From an uncultured Pelagibacteraceae bacterium (GTDB lineage: Bacteria; Pseudomonadota; Alphaproteobacteria; Pelagibacterales; Pelagibacteraceae): a stretch of DNA of 64,000 bases. This document shows, piece after piece, positions 36,097-45,130 of this stretch. The translations under genes and the position numbers were made by a program. Every line of letters starts with the position of its first letter. Position 1 is the first letter of the stretch. The stretch covers positions 32,627 to 96,626 of the forward strand of contig CACMMN010000004.1 of assembly GCA_902614905.1 (NCBI GenBank). Direction: 5' to 3'. The notes below the pieces were generated by a model, which saw only the letters and a program-made list of their open reading frames with translations, was not told the origin of the DNA and did no database searches.

Positions 36097-38327
36097 GAAA
36101 GATTCTTTTATCATTATTATTTATTTATGTTTTTTCTATTTCAGTTAAAGCTGAAGTCATTAACGATATCAGACTAGAAAATAATATAAGAGTAAGTAAG
36201 GAAAGTATAATTGCTTTTGGAAACATTAAGTTAGGAGTTGATTATTCAGAAGCCGAAATTAATCAAATATTAATTGATTTATACGATACAAATTTTTTTT
36301 TAAATATTAATTTAAAAGTTGAAAACAATATTTTAGTTATAAATGTTAAAGAAAAAAAAATTATTCAAAAAGTGGTCATTGAAGGTGTTAAATCAAAAGA
36401 AAATACCGAAAAAATTTTAAAACAATTAAACCTTAAAGATAAAAGTCCGTTTGATAAATTTACTGCAGAGCAAGATCTTATTAAAATTAAAAATAGTTTA
36501 AGTAGGTCAGGATATTACTTTGCTAAAGTAAATGTTAAAATTAAAGAAAATAATAATGATACATTAGATCTGATTTACACAATTGATACTGGTGATAAAG
36601 CTTTAATTAAAAATATAAAATTTACTGGAGATAAGTTTTATAAAGATAGAAAACTTAGAAGCGTTATTGTAAGCGAAGAAAATAAATTTTGGAAATTTAT
36701 TAGCAAAAAAAAATATCTAGATTTAAACAGAATTGAACTTGATAAAAGATTATTAAAAAACTTTTACTTAAATAAGGGTTACTATAACGTCGAAATAGAA
36801 AGTTCATCGGCAGTTTTTAGTGATAATTATTTTGAATTAATATATAATATTAATTCTGGTAATAAATATTTTATTAATGATGCTAAACTAAATTTACCGG
36901 TAGATTATGACCCTAGAGACTTTGTAGAGGTAAATAAGTCAATTAAAAAGCTTAAAGAAAATAAATATTCTTTAAATGAATTAAACAAAGTTGTAAAAGA
37001 AATTGATAAAGTATCAGTTTCAAGACTTTATGATTTTATCGATGCAACAATTGAAATAGATGAAATAGATGAAAATAAACTTAACTTAATATTTACTGTT
37101 ATTGAAAGCGATAAATTTTTTGTTAATAGAATCGATATTTTTGGCAATAATATTACTGAAGAAAAGGTGATTAGAAATCAACTCGAAGTTGATGAAGGAG
37201 ATCCTTTTAATAAACTTCTGCATGCAAAATCAATTAATAATTTAAAGGCTTTAAGAATTTTTGAAAAGGTTGAAGATGAAATTGTTTCTTTAGAAAATTC
37301 CCAGCAGAAAAATATTAAGATTACAGTAGAGGAAAAGCCCACAGGGGAAATACTAGCTTCAGCTGGCGTTGGAAATGATGGAAGTACAGTAGGATTTTCT
37401 GTGACTGAAAAAAATTTTATGGGTAGAGGTATTGGTCTTGTATCGTCTCTAACTTTAAGTGAGGAGAAAGTCAAAGGTGAATTTACAGTTAACAATCCGA
37501 ATTTCAATTATACAGAGAAATCTCTATCAACAAGTGTTTTTGCTATAAACACAGATAAAATGGCAGATAGTGGTTATGATTCAAGTGAAGCAGGTTTCAG
37601 TTTTGGAACTAACTTCGAACAGTATGATAACTTATTTTTTAGCCCAACATTTAAGACTGTTGCTGAAAAGTTAGAAACAAACTCGTTAGCTAGTCCATCA
37701 ATAAAAAAACAAGAGGGTAATTATTTTACATCCACTGTTGGTTATACTTTTGATTATGACGTTAGAAATCAAAAATTTCAAACATCAGATGGTTTTAGAA
37801 GCAAATTTTTTCAAACACTTCCTGTAATTTCTGATAGTAACACAATTACCTCCGGTTACATATACGATCACTATTTAACAATTTCTGAAACCACAGCTAG
37901 TGTTGGCTTATTTCTTAAAAATGTAGTCGGGTTGTCAGATGATGTAAGAATATCAGAAAGAACAGGATTACCTAGAAAAAGACTTCGTGGATTTAAATCT
38001 GGTAGAATTGGCCCAGTTGATCAGGGAGACGATCATGTAGGAGGTAATTATGCAGCTGCTTTAAGTATAACAAGTAATTTACCAATGATAGCTCCAAACC
38101 TTCAAAATTTTGAATTTAACTATTTCTTAGACTTTGGAAATGTTTGGGGCACAGATTACAGATCATCTAACTTTGATGATTCAAATTTTTTAAGAGTCTC
38201 AACAGGTGCTGGAGTTGAATGGTGGACACCAGTAGGTCCATTAAATTTGACATTTTCTCATGCAATACAAAAGAAAAGCACAGATGAATTTGAGGGATTT
38301 CAATTTAATATCGGGACTACTTTTTGA
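36093..38327 (+). CDS. bamA: Outer membrane protein assembly factor BamA
   Basis: BamA inserts beta-barrel proteins into the outer membrane. The 744-residue precursor has a signal peptide (MRKILLSLLFIYVFSISVKA, cleavage after residue 20). Five POTRA-like repeats follow (about 21-410, with recurring patterns such as IKNIKFTGDKFY and VNRIDIFGNNITEEKVI), then a 16-strand barrel containing the loop-6 motif RGFKSGRIGP. It ends in GTTF with the C-terminal aromatic residue typical of barrel proteins. It overlaps dxr by 4 nt and ompH by 1 nt. Confidence 0.97.
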   Translation: MRKILLSLLFIYVFSISVKAEVINDIRLENNIRVSKESIIAFGNIKLGVDYSEAEINQILIDLYDTNFFLNINLKVENNILVINVKEKKIIQKVVIEGVKSKENTEKILKQLNLKDKSPFDKFTAEQDLIKIKNSLSRSGYYFAKVNVKIKENNNDTLDLIYTIDTGDKALIKNIKFTGDKFYKDRKLRSVIVSEENKFWKFISKKKYLDLNRIELDKRLLKNFYLNKGYYNVEIESSSAVFSDNYFELIYNINSGNKYFINDAKLNLPVDYDPRDFVEVNKSIKKLKENKYSLNELNKVVKEIDKVSVSRLYDFIDATIEIDEIDENKLNLIFTVIESDKFFVNRIDIFGNNITEEKVIRNQLEVDEGDPFNKLLHAKSINNLKALRIFEKVEDEIVSLENSQQKNIKITVEEKPTGEILASAGVGNDGSTVGFSVTEKNFMGRGIGLVSSLTLSEEKVKGEFTVNNPNFNYTEKSLSTSVFAINTDKMADSGYDSSEAGFSFGTNFEQYDNLFFSPTFKTVAEKLETNSLASPSIKKQEGNYFTSTVGYTFDYDVRNQKFQTSDGFRSKFFQTLPVISDSNTITSGYIYDHYLTISETTASVGLFLKNVVGLSDDVRISERTGLPRKRLRGFKSGRIGPVDQGDDHVGGNYAAALSITSNLPMIAPNLQNFEFNYFLDFGNVWGTDYRSSNFDDSNFLRVSTGAGVEWWTPVGPLNLTFSHAIQKKSTDEFEGFQFNIGTTF

Positions 38328-38848
38328 TGCTTAAAAAGTTTTTTATAATTAATTTTTTTTTTTTAATTTTTTTTTCATCTTATGCAAATGAACAAAAAAT
38401 TGTTTATTTAAATGTTGATAAAATAATGCAACAATCTACAGCTGGTAAATCGATAAAAAAACAACTTGAAATTTTATATAACAAAAATTTGGAAAAATTT
38501 AAAAAAAATGACGAAATATTAAAAAATAAAGAAAAGAAAATCATTGCTCAAAAAAATATATTGAGCCAGGAAGATTTTCAAAAAGAACTTATTAGCCTAA
38601 GAACAGAAATAATTAAATTTCAAAAGGATCAAGTTAAAGCAAGAGAAGACATTAACAAATTAAGAATAGGTGCTACAAATAAACTTATTTTAAAATTATC
38701 ACCAATATTACAAGATTATGCAAAAAAAAATTCTATTAGTTTAATATTGCAAAAAAAAAATATTGTAATGGGTAAAAAAGAAATAGAAATAACTGATGAA
38801 ATACTTGAAATAACAAATAAAAAAATAAAGGATATAAAAATAAATTAA
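38327..38848 (+). CDS. OmpH/Skp family periplasmic chaperone
   Basis: Skp-like proteins hold unfolded outer membrane proteins in the periplasm and pass them to BamA. From the ATG at 38327 (shares one base with the bamA TGA) the 173-residue protein has a very hydrophobic signal peptide (MLKKFFIINFFFLIFFSSYA). It then has the OmpH start IVYLNVDKIMQQSTAGKSI and a long charged alpha-helical arm (about 45-125). The ending ILQKKNIVMGKKEIEITDEI resembles the family's beta-strand return. Gene order bamA-ompH supports the call. The Lys-rich helix contains several poly-A runs. Confidence 0.9.
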   Translation: MLKKFFIINFFFLIFFSSYANEQKIVYLNVDKIMQQSTAGKSIKKQLEILYNKNLEKFKKNDEILKNKEKKIIAQKNILSQEDFQKELISLRTEIIKFQKDQVKAREDINKLRIGATNKLILKLSPILQDYAKKNSISLILQKKNIVMGKKEIEITDEILEITNKKIKDIKIN

Positions 38849-38851
38849 ATA

Positions 38852-39298
38852 ATGAGTAGCTTAAACAAAAAAGATATAGAAAATTTATTACCTCATAGAG
38901 AACCTATGTTATTAATTGATGAATTAATTAATATAAAAAAACTTTTTTCAGCAACAGCAATAGTTAATGTAAAAAAAAATAGTTTTTTCGTTCAGGGTCA
39001 TTTTCCAGGACAGCCTGTTATGCCCGGTGTTTTAATTGTTGAAGCTTTTGGTCAAGCCGCGGCAGCTTTAACAGCTCACGGTTTGGATAAAAAAACATAT
39101 GAAAATAAACTCGTTTATTTAATGAATGTGGAAAAAGCAAGATTTAGAAATCCAGTATTACCAGATTGTAAACTTGAACTTTATATTGAAGCTATAAGAT
39201 CACATGGACGTGTTTGGAAATATAAGGGCGAGGCCACTGTCGATAATAAAAAAATGGCTGATGCTGTATGGTCTGCAACAATTGTTGATAGGAAATAA
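38852..39298 (+). CDS. fabZ: 3-hydroxyacyl-[acyl-carrier-protein] dehydratase FabZ
   Basis: FabZ removes water from 3-hydroxyacyl-ACP in fatty acid elongation and competes with LpxA/LpxD for the same substrate pool. The 148-residue hot-dog protein has LLPHREPMLLIDE and the catalytic motif GHFPGQPVMPGVLIVEAFGQ, with His50 and Glu64 in place. It follows ompH by 3 nt and precedes lpxD by a 54-nt gap that carries a strong hairpin. Gene order here is fabZ before lpxD, whereas lpxD-fabZ-lpxA is the common order. Confidence 0.97.
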   Translation: MSSLNKKDIENLLPHREPMLLIDELINIKKLFSATAIVNVKKNSFFVQGHFPGQPVMPGVLIVEAFGQAAAALTAHGLDKKTYENKLVYLMNVEKARFRNPVLPDCKLELYIEAIRSHGRVWKYKGEATVDNKKMADAVWSATIVDRK

Positions 39299-39326
39299 TT
39301 AGCAATAAATCTTGATAAGCATTTAA

Positions 39327-39351
39327 AGTAAGTTTTGATATTAAACTTACT
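39327..39351 (+). repeat. 9-bp hairpin ending one base before the lpxD start
   Basis: AGTAAGTTT (39327-39335) and AAACTTACT (39343-39351) are perfect reverse complements around a 7-nt loop TGATATT. The lpxD ATG is at 39353, so the ribosome-binding region is buried in the 3' arm. A T7 run (39364-39370) follows 12 nt later, inside the coding region. This is the only gap above 10 nt inside the rpsB-lpxB gene run. Confidence 0.6.
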
Positions 39352-39352
39352 A

Positions 39353-40330
39353 ATGATTAATCCTTTTTTTAAAAACACAGGGCCTTATGAAATTAATGAT
39401 TTATTAAAATTGATATCTATAAAAGACCAATCTTTTTCAGACGAAAAAATAAATGATATTAAAGATTTAAGTTCGTCAAAAAAAGGTGACATGACTTTTT
39501 TACATTCAAAAAAGTATGGTGAACTCGCTAAATCTACAAATGCATCATTTTGTGTGACCAGTGAAAATTTAAAATCATTATTACCAAATACTTGCAAAAC
39601 AATAATTTCAGATAAAATTTTGTTAGATGTTGCTAAAATAACTAAAAAATTTTACCCAAATTCTGTTACAGACGATTTTGACATTAATGTTGAACAAATT
39701 GAAAATATACAATTTAAAAATAAAGTAAAATTTGGAAGAAATGTTTTAATTGGCAAGAATGTTAAAATTGGATCTAATTGCTTGATTGGACATAACTCTA
39801 TTATTGAAACCAATGTATCAATTGGTGATAACTGTATAATTGGTTCAAATGTTATAATTAGAAACTCATTAATTAAAAATAATGTTCATATCTTAGATGG
39901 GTGCATAATAGGAAAAAAAGGTTTTGGTTTTTTTCCTGACAAAAAAGCTAATTTTAGATACCCACAAATTGGTGTAGTTATTATTGAAGATAATGTTGAA
40001 ATAGGTTGTAGTTCAACAATTGATCGTGGATCACTCTCTAATACAGTGATCGGAAAAAATACCTTTTTAGACAACCAAATCCATATAGCTCACAATGTAA
40101 AGATAGGTGAAAATTGTATAATAGCTGGTCAAGTAGGATTTGCTGGAAGTTCGGTTATAGGAAATAATGTTATGATAGGTGGTCAAGCTGGAATTTCAGG
40201 TCATCTTAAAATAGGTAACAATGTTCAAATCGGTGGAGGTAGCGGAGTAATAAAAGATATTCCTGACAATACTAAAGTAATGGGGTATCCAGCAAAAAAC
40301 TTAAAAAGTTTTTTAAGAGAAAATAAATGA
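39353..40330 (+). CDS. lpxD: UDP-3-O-acylglucosamine N-acyltransferase
   Basis: LpxD adds the second acyl chain, on nitrogen, in lipid A synthesis. The protein (325 residues from the ATG at 39353) has the N-terminal uridine-binding domain (about 1-100). A left-handed beta-helix of hexapeptide repeats follows (patterns such as IGKNVKIGSNCLIGHNSII), with the catalytic histidine in HIAHNVKIG (His247). A TTG six codons upstream is in frame but lies in the hairpin, so the ATG is preferred. It overlaps lpxA by 4 nt. Confidence 0.95.
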   Translation: MINPFFKNTGPYEINDLLKLISIKDQSFSDEKINDIKDLSSSKKGDMTFLHSKKYGELAKSTNASFCVTSENLKSLLPNTCKTIISDKILLDVAKITKKFYPNSVTDDFDINVEQIENIQFKNKVKFGRNVLIGKNVKIGSNCLIGHNSIIETNVSIGDNCIIGSNVIIRNSLIKNNVHILDGCIIGKKGFGFFPDKKANFRYPQIGVVIIEDNVEIGCSSTIDRGSLSNTVIGKNTFLDNQIHIAHNVKIGENCIIAGQVGFAGSSVIGNNVMIGGQAGISGHLKIGNNVQIGGGSGVIKDIPDNTKVMGYPAKNLKSFLRENK

Positions 40331-41106
40331 TACATAAAACTGCAATTATAGATAAAAATGCTAAAGTTCATTCAAGTGTTAGCGTTGGTCCTTTTAGCGT
40401 GATTGGTCCTAATGTTGAAATAGGTGAAAATGTTGTTATTCATTCCCATGTAAACATTGTTGGAAATACTAGAATTGGAAGTGGAAATAAATTCTATCCT
40501 TTTGCATCTATAGGTAATGATCCTCAAGATTTAAAATATAACGGTGAAGATACCATGTTAATTATTGGAAATAATAATAAATTTAGAGAATATGTAACCG
40601 TAAACCCAGGTACAGTTGGTGGAGGTGGATCAACAAAAATTGGAGATAATTGTCTTTTTATGATTTCTTCTCATGTTGCTCACGACTGTATGGTAGGTAA
40701 TAATGTTATCATAGCAAACAATGTTCCATTAGGAGGACATGTTATTATTGATGATAATGTCGTAATAGGAGGAAATTCCGCAGTCCAACAATTCACAAGA
40801 ATAGGTAAAATGGCAATGATAGGAGGTATGACAGGGGTTCTCAATGATGTTATTCCTTATGGCCTTTCAACGGGAAATAGGAATATTTTACAAGGATTAA
40901 ACTTAATTGGTTTAAGAAGAGCAAAATTTGAAAATAAAATAATAATGGAACTGTCGGAGGCTTATAAAAAAATATTTGCCTCAAAAAACATTAATGAAAA
41001 TATTGATAAATTAAATGGCGTCTTTAAAGAAAATTCTTTGGTAAAAGATGTGATTGATTTTATTACTAAAGATAAAAAAAGATCCATTTGCACACCTTTT
41101 TCATAA
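40327..41106 (+). CDS. lpxA: UDP-N-acetylglucosamine acyltransferase
   Basis: LpxA performs the first lipid A step, moving a 3-hydroxyacyl chain from ACP to UDP-GlcNAc. The 259-residue protein starts MIHKTAIIDKNAKVHSSVSV, has hexapeptide repeats through residue about 185, and SSHVAHDCMVGNNV with the catalytic His119. GLNLIGLRRAKFENKII then begins the C-terminal helical domain. Length is normal for the family. It overlaps lpxD by 4 nt, and lpxI begins 2 nt after its end. Confidence 0.97.
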   Translation: MIHKTAIIDKNAKVHSSVSVGPFSVIGPNVEIGENVVIHSHVNIVGNTRIGSGNKFYPFASIGNDPQDLKYNGEDTMLIIGNNNKFREYVTVNPGTVGGGGSTKIGDNCLFMISSHVAHDCMVGNNVIIANNVPLGGHVIIDDNVVIGGNSAVQQFTRIGKMAMIGGMTGVLNDVIPYGLSTGNRNILQGLNLIGLRRAKFENKIIMELSEAYKKIFASKNINENIDKLNGVFKENSLVKDVIDFITKDKKRSICTPFS

Positions 41107-41107
41107 A

Positions 41108-41902
41108 ATGATAGGATTAATTTTCGGTGATACTGATTTTCCAAAGGAAATTCTTAAAACTGTGAAAAAAAGAAAAATAAAATATTTGATAATTGATTTA
41201 TCAAAATCAAAGAAATTTAAACACGATAGAAAATCTTATTCAGTTTCTTTAGGCCAATTTGGTAAAATTATTAATATTCTTAGAGAAAATAGATGTAAAA
41301 AAGTCTTATTTGCAGGAAAAGTAAATAAACCTAATTTTTCTAAGTTAAGATTAGATTTTAAGGGTATTTATTATATTCCTAGAATTATCAAAGCATCTAA
41401 ACTTGGAGATGCAGCAATATTAAAAGAAATTATTAAAATTTTAGCTCAAAATAAGATCAAAACTGAAAATTCACTTATATATAATCCCGAGCTATCATTA
41501 AAAAAAGGAAATTATTCGAAAATTAAACCTAATAAACAAGATCAATTAGATATAAATAAAGCAGTTAAAACTTTAAATAGTTTAAGTGAATATAATTTTA
41601 GCCAAGGAGTTGTAGTTAGAAATAAAAAAATTGTTGCTATAGAAGGAAAAGCTGGAACTAAAAAAATGCTTGAAAAAAGTAGAAGTAAAAAGTTTGGAAA
41701 TCAGGGAGTTTTAGTTAAGTTTCCAAAAAAAAAACAAGACCTTAGAATTGATCTTCCTACAGTTGGTTTGAAAACCATTAAACAAAGCAAAGCTGCTGGA
41801 TTAAAAGGAATTGTTGTTAAAAACAAGCAACACATTTTTTTAGATAAAAACAAATGTATTAGCTTTGCTAATAAAAATAGGATGTTTATCTCAGTAAAAT
41901 GA
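41108..41902 (+). CDS. lpxI: UDP-2,3-diacylglucosamine diphosphatase LpxI
   Basis: LpxI hydrolyses UDP-2,3-diacylglucosamine to lipid X and is the alphaproteobacterial substitute for LpxH. The protein (264 residues from the ATG at 41108) opens MIGLIFGDTDFPKEILKTVK. It has LGQFGKIINILRENRCKKVLFAGKV, typical of the DUF1009/LpxI N-domain, GDAAILKEI, and the C-terminal KAGTKKMLEKSRS and VGLKTIKQSKAAGLKGIVVK. The frame is open further upstream into lpxA but that part does not match the family. It overlaps lpxB by 4 nt. An A10 tract at 41725-41734 is in frame. Confidence 0.93.
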   Translation: MIGLIFGDTDFPKEILKTVKKRKIKYLIIDLSKSKKFKHDRKSYSVSLGQFGKIINILRENRCKKVLFAGKVNKPNFSKLRLDFKGIYYIPRIIKASKLGDAAILKEIIKILAQNKIKTENSLIYNPELSLKKGNYSKIKPNKQDQLDINKAVKTLNSLSEYNFSQGVVVRNKKIVAIEGKAGTKKMLEKSRSKKFGNQGVLVKFPKKKQDLRIDLPTVGLKTIKQSKAAGLKGIVVKNKQHIFLDKNKCISFANKNRMFISVK

Positions 41903-43035
41903 AAAAAATTTTTATATTAACTGGCGAACCTTCTGGAGATAAATTAGCATCAACGGTAGTTGCTAAACTTAAACAAAATCATTCCGATATAGAATATTTA
42001 AGCGTTGGTGGTTCTCATTTAAATTCACAAGGTGTCAAATCTATATATGATCTTAAAGAAATAACTTATATTGGTTTCACTAGCGTTATTTTAAATATAT
42101 TAAAAATCAGAAATAAGATTAATACAACCGTTAAAAAAATAATTAAATTTAATCCTAACATATTGCTAAGTGTGGATAGCCCTGATTTTACTTTAAGAGT
42201 TGCTGAAAAGGTTAAAAAAATAAATCCAAATATAAAAACCATTCATTATGTTGCTCCTCAGGTATGGGTCTGGAGAGAAGGAAGAGTCAAAAAATTTAAA
42301 AAATTTTTAGACCATATTCTTTTATTATTTAATTTTGAAAAAAAATACTTTGATAAAGAAAATATCACAAATACTTTTGTGGGTCATCCATTACTAGAAA
42401 ATAAAAAAAATATTAAGACTGATTTATCTAATTTAATAAAAAAAGATAAAAAAATAATATCCTTGTTCGCTGGAAGCAGAACATCAGAAACAAATATATT
42501 ATTACCGATATTATTAAATTTTATCAAATTAATGAATGAAAAATTTAATCAGTATTTTTTTATTTTTCATGCAACTGACCAAAATAAAAATTTAATAAAA
42601 GATGAATTAAAAAAAAAAAAATTAATTAATGTTGACGTTATATCGGATGAAAAAATTAAATCTCAAATATTATTAAAATCTGTATTTGCAATCGCTAAAT
42701 CTGGCACTGTCTCTTTGGAGATTTGTAATTTAAAAGTACCATCAATTATTATTTATAAAATGAATTTAATAAATTTTTTTATTATAAAATTTTTAGTCAA
42801 AGTAAAATTTGCTAATATAATTAATATTATTAACCAAAAAGAAATTATACCTGAATTAATTCAAAACGAATGTAATTCAAAAGAAATCTTTAGATCTGTC
42901 GTTTATTTATTAAAAAATCCAGAACTTATGAAAAAACAAATTCATGATGTTAGTAATACATTAGATGAAATCAAATCTAAAACATCTTCGTCTGCCGAAG
43001 CTGCTGCTGTAGTTTCAAGCTATCTTGGCGTCTAA
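41899..43035 (+). CDS. lpxB: Lipid-A-disaccharide synthase
   Basis: LpxB joins lipid X to UDP-diacylglucosamine to form the lipid A disaccharide. The 378-residue GT-B (family GT19) protein has the N-terminal motif FILTGEPSGDKLAS, VGGSHLNSQGV, LSVDSPDFTLRVAEKVK, HYVAPQVWVWREGRVKK, LFAGSRTSE and AIAKSGTVSLEICNLKVP. The longest homopolymer I noticed in the window, A13 at 42609-42621, is in frame and encodes four lysines. The 3' end overlaps the convergent gltX gene by 21 nt. Confidence 0.96.
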   Translation: MKKIFILTGEPSGDKLASTVVAKLKQNHSDIEYLSVGGSHLNSQGVKSIYDLKEITYIGFTSVILNILKIRNKINTTVKKIIKFNPNILLSVDSPDFTLRVAEKVKKINPNIKTIHYVAPQVWVWREGRVKKFKKFLDHILLLFNFEKKYFDKENITNTFVGHPLLENKKNIKTDLSNLIKKDKKIISLFAGSRTSETNILLPILLNFIKLMNEKFNQYFFIFHATDQNKNLIKDELKKKKLINVDVISDEKIKSQILLKSVFAIAKSGTVSLEICNLKVPSIIIYKMNLINFFIIKFLVKVKFANIINIINQKEIIPELIQNECNSKEIFRSVVYLLKNPELMKKQIHDVSNTLDEIKSKTSSSAEAAAVVSSYLGV

Positions 43036-44412
43036 TCTTTTTTGAACCTCTTTTTTTCCTAAAGATAATATAATATCATATATTCCGGGTCCAAATTTTG
43101 AACCAGTTAATACTATTCTTAAAGGTTGGCCAACACCCTTAAAATTTGTTTTATTAGATTTAATAAGATCATTAATAACTGGTTCTAAAATTTCTCTGCT
43201 AGGCTGATCTATCTTTTTAAATTGGGTTTTAAAGTCAGTAATTACCTTTTTTGCCTTTTCATCAATTAATTTAATATCATCTTGATTAAAAATTACTTCA
43301 TCAGCAATTATATACTGACTATTTATAAATATATCTTCCAAAGTTTTGGCTTTATTTTTTAAAAACGATAGTGATTTTTTTATTTTATCTTCTTTATCTG
43401 TTTTTATTTCTTTCTTAAATTTATTACAGTATTCAATCAGCTGATCGAATAAGTCATTTTCATTCATATTCTTAATGTAGTGTTCGTTCATAGATAAAAT
43501 TCTGCTCATATCCAGCTTAGACGGAGATTTACCTATACCTTCAAGGTTAAAATATTTAATACTCTCTTCAATTGTGAATATTTCCTTATCTTTGTAAGAC
43601 CACCCTAATCTTAAGAGATAATTTCTAAGAGCATCAGGCATAATACCAATCTTAGAATAATCATCTAAAGTTGAGGCCTTGTCTCGTTTAGATAGCTTTT
43701 TTCCATCAATCGTATGTATTAATGGTATATGAGCAAAAGAAGGTATTTCCCATTTCATGGCTTGGTAAATTTGAATTTGTTTAAAAGTATTTATTTTATG
43801 ATCATCCCCTCTAATTATGTGTGACAAGTTCATTTGATGGTCATCCACCGCTGCTGATAAATTATATGTTGGAGTACCATCATTTCTTAAGATTATAAAA
43901 TCTTCAATCGTATTATTTTCAATTTCAACATCACCTTGGACCAAATCTTTTAAAATTGATATTCCATCTATTTTACTTTTAAATCTTATTACTGGTTTTA
44001 TATCCTTAGGAGCATCAGTTTCTTTTTTATCTCTCCATTTTCTATCGTAAATATATGGAATTTTTTTTTGTTTAGCTCTCTTTTTTTGCTCCTCAATTTC
44101 TTCAGATGAACAATAACATTTATAAGCGCTACCTTTATTTAATAATTCATTGGCAACTTTAATATGATCATCTATTTTTTTTGATTGTACATATTCCTCC
44201 CCGTCAAAGTTTATGCCTATCCATTTGAGGGACTTAATAATTTGATTTCTATATTCTTCTTTGGATCTTTCTTTATCGGTATCTTCAATTCTTAAAAAAA
44301 AATTACCATTTTGATTTTTTGAATATAGCCAGTTAAATAAAGCTGTTCGAACCCCACCTATATGTAATGGCCCCGTCGGTGACGGAGCAAATCTAGTTGC
44401 TACTTTTGACAT
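43015..44412 (-). CDS. gltX: Glutamyl-tRNA synthetase
   Basis: GltX charges tRNA-Glu (and in many alphaproteobacteria tRNA-Gln as well, followed by amidation). The 465-residue class I synthetase has the HIGH-type motif FAPSPTGPLHIGGVRTALFN (His17-Ile-Gly-Gly20), the zinc-region cysteines in YKCYCSSEE, HIIRGDDH, and the KMSKS-type motif GKKLSKRDKAS. The C-terminal anticodon domain is of standard length. It lies 22 nt downstream of lexA and overlaps the convergent lpxB 3' end by 21 nt. Confidence 0.97.
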   Translation of the reverse strand: MSKVATRFAPSPTGPLHIGGVRTALFNWLYSKNQNGNFFLRIEDTDKERSKEEYRNQIIKSLKWIGINFDGEEYVQSKKIDDHIKVANELLNKGSAYKCYCSSEEIEEQKKRAKQKKIPYIYDRKWRDKKETDAPKDIKPVIRFKSKIDGISILKDLVQGDVEIENNTIEDFIILRNDGTPTYNLSAAVDDHQMNLSHIIRGDDHKINTFKQIQIYQAMKWEIPSFAHIPLIHTIDGKKLSKRDKASTLDDYSKIGIMPDALRNYLLRLGWSYKDKEIFTIEESIKYFNLEGIGKSPSKLDMSRILSMNEHYIKNMNENDLFDQLIEYCNKFKKEIKTDKEDKIKKSLSFLKNKAKTLEDIFINSQYIIADEVIFNQDDIKLIDEKAKKVITDFKTQFKKIDQPSREILEPVINDLIKSNKTNFKGVGQPLRIVLTGSKFGPGIYDIILSLGKKEVQKRLDAKIA

Positions 44413-44434
44413 TTAATATTAGTAAACTATTTTT

Positions 44435-45106
44435 TTAGAAGTTTCTATACAAAGATACTAGAACACCCTGGACTTTTACTCTATCTGGACCAAAGATTTT
44501 GGTCTCGTAATTTTTGTTTGCACTCTCAAGTGCTATTGTTTTTCCTTTTCTTCTTATTCTTTTAAGCATAGCTTCATGGTCATCTATTAACGCAACAACA
44601 ATTTTTCCATTTTCTGCTGTATCAGTTTTTTTAACAATTACCGTGTCACCCTCACTAATACCCGCTTCAATCATTGAGTCGCCTTGAACTTTCAAGCCAA
44701 AGTATTCTCCATTTTTTTCAATATTATTAGGCAAAGTAACTCTAGATACTTCATTTTGTATTGCTTCTACTGGTGTTCCTGCAGCTATTTTACCGAGGAC
44801 CGGAACTTCATTTTTTTCTATACCTTCTTCATCTAAACCACCTTTTATTACACTAGGAGAAAAAGAGTTATAAATATCATTTGCAGAAGCGGTTTCAGGT
44901 AGCTTAACAACCTCTAATGCTCTAGCTTTATGTGCTAATCTTTTTATGAAACCTCTTTCTTCCAAGGCACTTATTAAACGATGAATTCCAGATTTTGACT
45001 TCAAATTTAACGATTCTTTCATCTCTTCATAAGAAGGTGATACACCGGAACTTCTCAACTTCTTGTTGATAAACATTAATAAATTTTTTTGTTTTTTTGT
45101 TAGCAT
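44435..45106 (-). CDS. lexA: LexA repressor (SOS response)
   Basis: LexA represses DNA-damage genes and cleaves itself when RecA is activated. The 223-residue protein has the N-terminal winged helix ([20 protein letters not shown], with [18 protein letters not shown] as recognition region). The self-cleavage site is Ala109-Gly110 in [10 protein letters not shown], and the catalytic dyad is Ser144 ([11 protein letters not shown]) and Lys182 (EAMLKRI). All functional residues are present, so SOS control appears intact. A consensus alphaproteobacterial LexA box lies 25 nt upstream. Genes upstream are trpC (88-nt gap) and downstream gltX. Confidence 0.97.
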   Translation of the reverse strand: MLTKKQKNLLMFINKKLRSSGVSPSYEEMKESLNLKSKSGIHRLISALEERGFIKRLAHKARALEVVKLPETASANDIYNSFSPSVIKGGLDEEGIEKNEVPVLGKIAAGTPVEAIQNEVSRVTLPNNIEKNGEYFGLKVQGDSMIEAGISEGDTVIVKKTDTAENGKIVVALIDDHEAMLKRIRRKGKTIALESANKNYETKIFGPDRVKVQGVLVSLYRNF

Positions 45107-45130
45107 AAGAACAAATATCGTACAAATAAT

